Shown one piece after another: positions 57,644 through 64,000 of a stretch of DNA of 64,000 bases; positions within the stretch are counted from its first letter, which is position 1, and every line of letters starts with the position of its first letter. The position numbers and the translations under genes were made by a program. The notes under the pieces are model-generated. The model was not told the origin of the DNA and searched no databases. It saw nothing but the letters and a program-made list of their open reading frames with translations. The stretch comes from Quadrisphaera sp. INWT6 (GTDB lineage Bacteria; Actinomycetota; Actinomycetes; Actinomycetales; Quadrisphaeraceae): contig NZ_VUOH01000005.1 of assembly GCF_015390235.1 (NCBI RefSeq), positions 62,001-126,000 on the forward strand, read 5' to 3'.

Positions 57644-58810
57644 GTGACCACCGACGCCAGCGCCGCCGTGCCCGCCTGGGCGCGTGCCGCGGGCCCCGCC
57701 CACGACGTCGCGCTGACGGTGCTCCTCGAGGGACCGCTGCCGCGCAGCGAGATCGCCCGCCGGCTGGGCCTGTCCGCCGGGACCCTGACGCGACTGGCGC
57801 GCCCGCTGCTCGACGCCGGCCTGCTGGTCGAGACCGAGGGGGCCCACGCCCCCTCGGGGCACCCCACGCGCCCCCTCGACGTCGACGAGTCCGCCCACCG
57901 CTTCGTGGGCGTCAAGCTCACCCAGCACACCGCGCACGTGGTGGTCACCACCCTGCGCGCCCGCGTGCTCGCCTCCGACGAGGCCCTGCTGCTCTCCCCC
58001 GAGCCCGCGCGCGTGGTGGAGGCCGTCGCCGCCCTGGTCGGCAGCGCGGTGGCCCGCGCCGGCGCGACCGGCTCGGTCCGCGCCGTGGGCGTCAGCCTCG
58101 GGGGGTCCGTCACGGCCACCGGGTCCGTGGTCGACGCCCGCTTCCTCGGGTGGTCCGACGTGCCCCTCGGCCCGGCGCTGCAGGAGGCGCTCGGCCTGCC
58201 GGTGGTGCTCGACAACGACGTGCTCTCCTTCGCCCGCGCCGAGCAGTGGTTCGGCGCGGCGCGCGGCTGCGACCACTTCGCCCTCGTCACCGTCGGCGAG
58301 GGGGTCGGGTACGCCTACGCCGTCCACGGGCAGGTGGTCGACCACCCCGACGCCGGCGCCGGCACCGTGGGGCACCTGCCGCTCGACCCGTCGGGGCCGC
58401 TGTGCCCCAAGGGCCACGCCGGCTGCGCCGACGCCATGCTGTCCACGGCGTCGATCACCACCCGGGCCTCCGTGGCGCACCGGCGCCAGCTGCACCGCGA
58501 CGAGGTGTACGACCTCGCCGAGGCCGGCGACCCGGTGTGCCGGCGGGTCGTCGACGACTCCGCCCGCGCACTGGGACGCCTCGTGGCGACCGTGGGCGCG
58601 GTGGTCGCCCCGCGCAAGGTCATCATCTCCGGCGAGGGCGTGCGGCTGGCCGAGGTCGGCGCGGCGGCGGTGGAGGCGGCGCTCGCCGAGCACCGCAGCC
58701 CGGGCACCGCGCCCCTGGACGTCGAGGTCCAGGTCACCGGGTTCGCGGAGTGGGCCCGCGGCGCCGCCGTCACCGCCATCCGCACGTTCGTGCTCGGCGA
58801 GGGCTCGTGA
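57644..58810 (+). CDS. ROK family transcriptional regulator
   Basis: 388 residues. An N-terminal winged helix (LPRSEIARRLGLSAGTLTRL, ARPLLDAGLLVETEG) is followed by the sugar-kinase-like ROK domain: VGVSLGGSVT, the sugar site LDNDVLSFARAE, VGHLPLD (variant of ExGH) and a zinc motif CPKGHAGC. GTG 57644. The stop overlaps the start of the GH36-like gene. Divergent from the transporter operon, which it probably represses in the absence of inducer. Confidence 0.92.
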   Translation: MTTDASAAVPAWARAAGPAHDVALTVLLEGPLPRSEIARRLGLSAGTLTRLARPLLDAGLLVETEGAHAPSGHPTRPLDVDESAHRFVGVKLTQHTAHVVVTTLRARVLASDEALLLSPEPARVVEAVAALVGSAVARAGATGSVRAVGVSLGGSVTATGSVVDARFLGWSDVPLGPALQEALGLPVVLDNDVLSFARAEQWFGAARGCDHFALVTVGEGVGYAYAVHGQVVDHPDAGAGTVGHLPLDPSGPLCPKGHAGCADAMLSTASITTRASVAHRRQLHRDEVYDLAEAGDPVCRRVVDDSARALGRLVATVGAVVAPRKVIISGEGVRLAEVGAAAVEAALAEHRSPGTAPLDVEVQVTGFAEWARGAAVTAIRTFVLGEGS

Positions 58811-60468
58811 GCAGCGGGGCCGGCGCGCGGGAGGTCGCCGTCGGGGCGCCCGACCTCGTGCGCGCCCAGGTCGGCCCCCGCGACCGGTGGGCTCCCCCGC
58901 ACACCGCGGGCGTGCGCGTCGACCTGGTGCCCGACGGCCTCGGCCTGCGCGTCGAGGTGGCCGCCTGCGACGGCGTCAGCCGGGTGGCGCTGCGCTGGGC
59001 CGCCCCCGCACCACCTGGCGTCCGCGTGCTCGGCGACGCGTGGGAGCGCTCCTACGGCGAGCTGGGCTGGACCCCGCTCGTGCCCGACCGCCCCCTGCCG
59101 TGGACGGTGCTGCTGCACGACGCCGCGCGCGGCACCACCCGCGCGCTGGGCACCGAGGTGCGCGGCGCCGCGCTGGCGTGCTGGACCGCCGACCCCGACG
59201 GGCTGACCCTGTGGCTCGACCTGCGCAGCGGCGGGGAGCCGGTGCGGCCGGGCGACCGCGCCGTGGCCGCGGCGGTGGTCCGCGAGGTCGCCGGGGGCGA
59301 CCCGCTGGAGGTGCAGCGCACCCTGGCGCGCCTGCAGTGCCGCGACCCGCTGGCGCCTCCGACCCCGCTGGTGGGGGCGAACGACTGGTACTACGCCTAC
59401 GGCCGCGGGTTCGGCCTGGACGCCGTCGTCCGCGACGCGCGCACCGTCTCCGACCTGGCCGGGGACCACCCGGTGCGGCCCTACGGGGTGGTGGACGACG
59501 GGTGGTCGGTCGGCGGCGTGGCCGACGGCCGCGAGGCCTCCGGCGGCCCCTGGGACCAGGGCCGCCCGGAGACCTTCCCCGACATGGCCGAGGCCGCCGC
59601 GGCCATCAGGGCCCAGGGCGCGCGCCCGGGGCTCTGGTACCGCCCGCTGCTGCGCCGCGAGCCCCCTCGGGGCGCGCTGGCCGGGGCGCTGGTGGGGTCG
59701 GGCCGCGGGCGCCGCCAGGACGGCTGGGCCCTCGACCCGAGCCACCCCGCGGTGCTCGACCTCGTCCGCGAGGACGTCACCCGCGTCCGCGGCTGGGGCT
59801 TCGAGCTGCTCAAGCACGACTTCTCCACCTACGACCTGCTCGGCCGGTGGGGACCGACGATGGGCGCCAGCCCCGCCGGGGACGGGTGGGCCCTCGCCGA
59901 CCCGTCGGTCACCACCGCCGAGGCGCTCGTGGGCCTCTACCGCGCCGTGCGGGAGGCCGCCGCCGACGTCGTCGTGCTCGGCTGCAACACCGTCGGACAC
60001 CTGGCCGCGGGGCTCGCGGAGGCCCAGCGCACCGGCGACGACACCTCCGGGCTGCGGTGGGACCGCACCCGCCGGGTGGGCGTCAACACCCTCGCGTTCC
60101 GGGGAGCGCAGCACGGCGCCTTCTTCCACCTCGACGCCGACTGCGTCCCCAGCACGCCGTCGACGCCGTAGGCGCTCAACCGCCAGCTGCTCGACCTGGT
60201 GGCGCGCTCGGGGACGGCGCTGTTCGTGTCCGTCGACCCGGCCACCCTCGGCGCGCCGGGAGCCGCCGTCGAGGCCGACCTCGCCGCGGCGCTGCGCCTG
60301 GCCCTCGACGGCGGCGACCCGGGAGGCGTGGAGCCCGTCGACCACCTCGACGCGTCCACCCCGCAGCGGTGGCGGGTGCGCGGCACCGGCGAGGAGCTGG
60401 CGCTGACCTGGGGCGAGGAGCTGGGCGCCGACCCCTTCGAGCGCCTCGAGACCTCCCCCGAGACCTGA
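58807..60468 (+). CDS. GH36-like glycoside hydrolase (alpha-galactosidase type), amber codon as sequenced
   Basis: Clan GH-D type enzyme, 553 codons. NDWYYAYGRGFGLDAVVRDA opens the barrel; YGVVDDGWSVGG, RPGLWYRPLLRR, DPSHPAVLDLVREDVTRVRG and FELLKHDFSTYD (nucleophile Asp region) follow. Codon 455 (60169-60171) is TAG where relatives, as I recall them, have Trp (TPW); the same frame continues as ALNRQLLDLVARSGTALFVS to 60468. A TGG to TAG substitution or sequence error fits. GTG 58807 overlaps the ROK stop. Substrate inferred to match the divergent transporter. Confidence 0.83.
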
Positions 60469-60471
60469 CCC

Positions 60472-60496
60472 CCCTCCCCCGGACCCCGGGGGAGGG
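60472..60496. terminator. Bidirectional terminator hairpin
   Basis: Perfect 11-base arms CCCTCCCCCGG and CCGGGGGAGGG with a 3-base loop, exactly between the convergent stops at 60468 and 60497. Confidence 0.75.
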
Positions 60497-63337
60497 TCAG
60501 CGGGCGACGTCGAACCAGACGACCTTGCCGACCGGGGCGTCGACCACGCCCCACGCCAGCGAGCACGCCTCGACGATGCCCAGCCCGCGGCCGTCGAGCT
60601 CGGCGGTCCCCGTGCGCAGGCGCGTCGGGCGCCGGGAGTTCTCGTCACCGACCTCCACGTGCACCGTCGGCGAGCCCTCCACCAGCCCGCCGGTGACGCT
60701 CAGGCGCGCCTCGCTGCGGCCGTGGAGGAAGGCGTTGGTGACGACCTCGCTGGTCAGGAGCACCGCGGCCTCGCAGGCGTCCTCCTCCACACCGGCCCGC
60801 GCGCACCAGGCGCGCACGAACGCGCGGGCCCGGGAGGCCGAGGCCGGCTCCGGCGGCAGCAGCAGCTGGCGCAGCTCGAGGTCGGGCTGGTAGGCGCCGG
60901 GGGCCGCGTCACCGGGGACGTCCAGGTCCGGCGGGAGCGCCTCCTCCCCCGCGGCGACCGGGCGGGGCCGGTCCTGGGGGTGCGCCCGCAGGGCCAGGAG
61001 CGCGACGTCGTCCTCCGCGTCAGCGGCCAGCTCCGCGAGCAGCGCGTCGCACAGCGCCTCGACGTCGCGGGCGCGCCCGGTGGTGACCAGGCGGCCGGCG
61101 GCCTCCCGGAGCCGCTCCAGCCCGGCGTCGAGGTCCTCGCCGCGGCGCTCCACCAGCCCGTCGGTGTAGAGCAGGACCGTCGAGCCCGGCTCGAGCACCG
61201 CGGTGTGGTCGTGGCGCTCGGCGTCGGGGTCCAGGCCCAGCAGCAGGTCCGCCGGGGCCTGCAGCAGGCGGGCCCTCCCGTCCCGGGTGATGAGCAGCGG
61301 CGGCGGGTGGCCGGCGCTGGACCAGCGCAGCACCCGCTGGCCGCGGGCCGCCTCGGCGGCCGACTGCTCGACCCGGGCGACGACGGCGGTGGTCAGGCCC
61401 TCGACGGCCAGGCGCTGCACGGCGCGGTCGAGCGCCGACAGCACCGTGGCGGGCGGGGCGGCCAGGGCCTGCGCCACCCCGCGCAGCACGTTGCGCACCT
61501 GCGCCATCACCACGGCCGCGCTGCGGTCGTGGCCGGCCACGTCACCCACCACCAGGTGGGTGCAGCCGTCGTCGGTGACGTAGGCGTCGTACCAGTCGCC
61601 GCCCACCTGCGCGCCGCGCGCCGCGGGGCGGTAGCGGGCCACCACCTGCAGGTGGTCGGGCTCCGGCAGCGAGGTCAGCAGGCTCGCCTGCAGCTCGTGG
61701 GCCAGGTCGCGCTGCTGGGCGTGCAGCCGCGCGTTGTCGAGGGCCACGCCCGCCTGGTCCGCCAGCTCGGCGAGCAGCTCGAGGTCGTCGGCGTCGAAGG
61801 GCGGCGACCCCGCGCCCCGGAAGAGCGTCAGGACGCCGAGCACCCCGTCGCGCCCCCGCAGCGGCTGCACCAGCACCGCCTGCGGCGCCAGCTCCTCGAA
61901 CAGCTCCCGCGCCCGCCCCGGCGCCAGCTGGTCGGCGGTCGGCGCACCGGCGCCCCCGCCGGCCGGCGTCCGCCCGGGCCCCGGGACGCCGCTGGGGCTG
62001 AAGGGCGGGTCGACCAGCGCGTCGAGCCGCAGCGCCCGGAACTGCTCGGTGCGCTCGCGGTCGGCGGCGCTGCCGCGGTGCGCCGAGGCGACGTCGCGCA
62101 GGGCGTCGCGCCAGTCGTGGCGCGCGCTGCGCTCACCGGCGGCGGCGTCGTCGACGGCGGTGGCCACGGCCCAGTCGGCCAGGGCGGGGACCAGCAGCCC
62201 CGGCAGCAGCTGCAGCGCCTCGACCACGCCGTCGGCCCCGGCGACGGCGGCGGCCACCGCCTCCCGCAGACCGGCGCGGCGCGCGTCGCGCTCGGCCTGC
62301 TCCTGGGCGCGCCGGTAGGCGGTGATGTCCGTGAAGTAGACGTCGACGCCGTCGTCCCGGCCCTGCACGGTCAGCTCGAACCAGGCGTCGACGGGCGCGG
62401 GGACGTGCTCCTCGAAGACGGCGGTGGTGCCCTCGTCCATCGCACGCCGGAAGGCGGCCGCCGAGCCTCCGTCGGCGGCAGCGGGGAAGAGGTCCCACAG
62501 GCGCTCGCCGACCAGCTCCCCGCGGGGCCGGCCCAGCAGCTGCTCGGCGCGGGCGTTCACCTGGGTGCACCGCCACGCCCGGTCCAGGGCGCAGAAGGCC
62601 GTCGGCATCGACTCCAGCACGCCCTGGGTGCGCGCCTCGCTGCGCCGCCGCGCCGCCCACGCGTCGACCCGGGCGGTCGCCGCCGCCGCGGCCGCCTCGA
62701 CCAGGAGGTGGAACTGGTCGACCACGGCGGACACGGCGCCGGAGGAGGGGGCGAGGTCGGCGTCGCCGTCCGCGCGGGCCACGCGGGTGCGCTCCGCGAC
62801 GTCCGCCGCGTCGACGGCGGAGGCGAGCGAGGCGTCGAGGGTGCGCAGGGCCTCCAGGCGCCGCAGCCCGAGCACCTGGGCGCTGGTCTCGACGGCCAGG
62901 TCGAGCACGCCCAGGACCGCACCGGCCTCGTCGCGGACCGGCGAGTAGGAGTAGGAGAACCACGCGTCCTGCACCCCGGCCGCCCGCTCCAGCGGGATGA
63001 GGGCGTCCTGGACCCAGGTGGGGCGCTCCCCTGCGAGGACCGCGGTGAGCTGGGGGCCGACGACGTCCCAGGCCTCGTGGAAGACGTCCTGCGCCGGCAC
63101 CCCCAGGGCCGCGGGGTGCTTGTCACCGATGAGCGGGACGAAGGCCTCGTTGTAGAGGGTGACGAGCTGCGGGCCCCAGAAGAGCGCCGCGGGGAAGCGG
63201 GTCCCGAGCACCAGGGCGAGCGCGGTGCGCAGCTCGCGCGGCCAGAGCTGCGGCGGGCCCAGCGGGGTCTGCTCCCAGGCGACGGCCCGGTACGCCGGCT
63301 CCAGGGACGCAGCGCTGGTGAAGGTCGTGCCGGGCAC
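60497..63337 (-). CDS. PAS/GAF sensor PP2C phosphatase fused to an anti-sigma-type ATPase domain
   Basis: 946 residues, intact frame. The N-terminal PAS-like region holds GTRFPAALFWGPQLVTLYNE. A second PAS (TAFCALDRAWRCTQVNARAE), a GAF (QAVLVQPLRGRDGVLGVLTL), then SpoIIE PP2C (AQVGGDWYDAYVTDDGCTHL, VVGDVAGHDRSAAVVMAQVR, LLYTDGLVERRG, AEDDVALLALR) and a C-terminal HATPase_c (LLTSEVVTNAFLHGRSEARL, GRGLGIVEACSLAWGV). GTG 63337. A phosphatase and an anti-sigma kinase-like domain in one chain suggests a self-contained partner-switching input. The domain order resembles the 32933-35515 protein plus the ATPase tail. Confidence 0.92.
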   Translation of the reverse strand: MPGTTFTSAASLEPAYRAVAWEQTPLGPPQLWPRELRTALALVLGTRFPAALFWGPQLVTLYNEAFVPLIGDKHPAALGVPAQDVFHEAWDVVGPQLTAVLAGERPTWVQDALIPLERAAGVQDAWFSYSYSPVRDEAGAVLGVLDLAVETSAQVLGLRRLEALRTLDASLASAVDAADVAERTRVARADGDADLAPSSGAVSAVVDQFHLLVEAAAAAATARVDAWAARRRSEARTQGVLESMPTAFCALDRAWRCTQVNARAEQLLGRPRGELVGERLWDLFPAAADGGSAAAFRRAMDEGTTAVFEEHVPAPVDAWFELTVQGRDDGVDVYFTDITAYRRAQEQAERDARRAGLREAVAAAVAGADGVVEALQLLPGLLVPALADWAVATAVDDAAAGERSARHDWRDALRDVASAHRGSAADRERTEQFRALRLDALVDPPFSPSGVPGPGRTPAGGGAGAPTADQLAPGRARELFEELAPQAVLVQPLRGRDGVLGVLTLFRGAGSPPFDADDLELLAELADQAGVALDNARLHAQQRDLAHELQASLLTSLPEPDHLQVVARYRPAARGAQVGGDWYDAYVTDDGCTHLVVGDVAGHDRSAAVVMAQVRNVLRGVAQALAAPPATVLSALDRAVQRLAVEGLTTAVVARVEQSAAEAARGQRVLRWSSAGHPPPLLITRDGRARLLQAPADLLLGLDPDAERHDHTAVLEPGSTVLLYTDGLVERRGEDLDAGLERLREAAGRLVTTGRARDVEALCDALLAELAADAEDDVALLALRAHPQDRPRPVAAGEEALPPDLDVPGDAAPGAYQPDLELRQLLLPPEPASASRARAFVRAWCARAGVEEDACEAAVLLTSEVVTNAFLHGRSEARLSVTGGLVEGSPTVHVEVGDENSRRPTRLRTGTAELDGRGLGIVEACSLAWGVVDAPVGKVVWFDVAR

Positions 63338-63376
63338 CCGCGCACGGTACCCGGGCGCCCCCGGACCGGCCGTGCC

Positions 63377-64000
63377 TCAGGTGCGCACCACGACCAGGAG
63401 GGTCAGGTCGTCGACGGCCCCGCCGCCGACGTGCCCGGCCACGGCCGCCCCCACTGCGGCCGCCGTCCGCGCCGCAGCCCCGGGCCCTCGCCGCTCGGCC
63501 TCGGGGAGCGCGGCGAGCGCCGCCAGCAGCCCCTCCTCGCCCAGCTGGGCGCCGCCGGGGTCGAAGGCCTCGACGACCCCGTCGGTGTACAGGACCAGCT
63601 GGTCGCCCGGGGCCAGGGCGACCTCCACCTCGGCGACCTCGACGTCGGCGAACGGCCCCACCAGCGTGCCCGGCACGCCCACCAGCCGGGGCGCCCCGGA
63701 GGCCGGGAGCAGCACCGGCTGCGGGTGCCCGGCCAGCGCGAGCCGCACCGCTGCCGGCGCGGCGCTCGGCGCGGGGAGCTGCGGCAGCGCGAGGACCGCG
63801 AGGGTGGCGAACCTGTCGTCGAGGGCGTCGTGGACGGCGTCCGCCACGGCCGTGAGCAGCGCTGCGGGTGCGCTGCGGGTGGTGGCGGCCCCGCGCAGGG
63901 CCCAGCGCAGGGCGCTGGTGGCCGCCGCCGCCCGCGGACCGCGGCCCGACACGTCACCGATCGCGGCGACCCACGACGGCGCCGAGCCTCCCGAGCCGCC
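63377..64000 (-). CDS. PP2C (SpoIIE-type) phosphatase, N-terminal part outside window
   Basis: Only the last 207 residues are inside. AAIGDVSGRGPRAAAATSAL (metal Asp in GDVSG), LVLYTDGVVEAFDPGGAQLG and the late VDDLTLLVVV give the PP2C/SpoIIE core. The frame is open to the right edge, so the start and any sensor domains are not visible. The stop at 63377 lies 39 bases from the start of the adjacent PP2C protein on the same strand, so both may be cotranscribed. Confidence 0.88.
   Translation of the reverse strand, partial: GGSGGSAPSWVAAIGDVSGRGPRAAAATSALRWALRGAATTRSAPAALLTAVADAVHDALDDRFATLAVLALPQLPAPSAAPAAVRLALAGHPQPVLLPASGAPRLVGVPGTLVGPFADVEVAEVEVALAPGDQLVLYTDGVVEAFDPGGAQLGEEGLLAALAALPEAERRGPGAAARTAAAVGAAVAGHVGGGAVDDLTLLVVVRT

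Overview
The window is from a very GC-rich genome with GTG starts in about half the genes, tightly overlapping operons (GTGA and ATGA junctions) and actinobacterial marker genes: UgpC-type ATPase, SigB/SigF-type sigma factor, ANTAR regulator, VKOR/DsbA pair, alanine-rich DnaX tail, IdeR-type iron box, and a recR-dnaX-ffs-tRNA-Ser block near tadA and upp. It is chromosomal DNA of a high-GC actinobacterium. A Kineosporiaceae- or Geodermatophilaceae-like host is a guess. I see no phage, plasmid, insertion sequence or CRISPR array.

Layout. 1-5 kb: aspA (cut by the window edge), a ribokinase, tRNA-Thr, a Gfo/Idh/MocA dehydrogenase with a ThuA-like partner, and a MetX-like alpha/beta hydrolase. 5-13 kb: alanine dehydrogenase with a divergent Lrp regulator, then a sugar locus (GH127 hydrolase, binding protein, two permeases) divergent from a LacI repressor. 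13-21 kb: VKOR and DsbA-like disulfide proteins, a Ser/Thr kinase, otsA-otsB trehalose synthesis, a UgpC-type ATPase that could energise the permeases of both sugar loci, then a structured 0.5 kb intergenic region. 21-30 kb: recR, dnaX, SRP RNA, two tRNA-Ser, an iron-siderophore binding protein and permease behind an IdeR-type box, tadA with its partner, upp. 30-42 kb: SigB-type sigma factor, small hydrophilic proteins, SRPBCC protein, a two-domain protein joining a pyrimidine-dimer-glycosylase-like domain to what looks like a modified-base reader, PAS/GAF/PP2C phosphatase, YihY, SRAP peptidase, DoxX-like protein, amylosucrase. 42-53 kb: Zur and a zinc ABC operon, HemK-like methyltransferase, two CNNM/CBS proteins, ANTAR regulator, and a two-component system divergent from a secreted Ala/Pro-rich protein. 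53-64 kb: a second sugar locus (two permeases, binding protein, dehydrogenase) divergent from a ROK regulator and a GH36-like hydrolase, then two PP2C phosphatases, the last cut by the window edge.

Data quality matters here. I count 16 single-base frameshifts in 15 genes, about one per 4 kb, nearly all in short G or C runs, plus one amber codon where a tryptophan is expected. They hit housekeeping genes (dnaX, tadA) and regulatory genes alike, and each is repaired by one base. Residual sequencing or assembly error is the best explanation, so these genes are given as CDS over their full repaired extent with the indel site stated.

The least ordinary items are the glycosylase/reader fusion at 31979-32929, the five-unit 42-bp hairpin array at 6672-6881, the palindromic intergenic elements at 20904-21238, 38322-38367 and 52823-52880, and the paired operator-like sites of the GH127 divergon.
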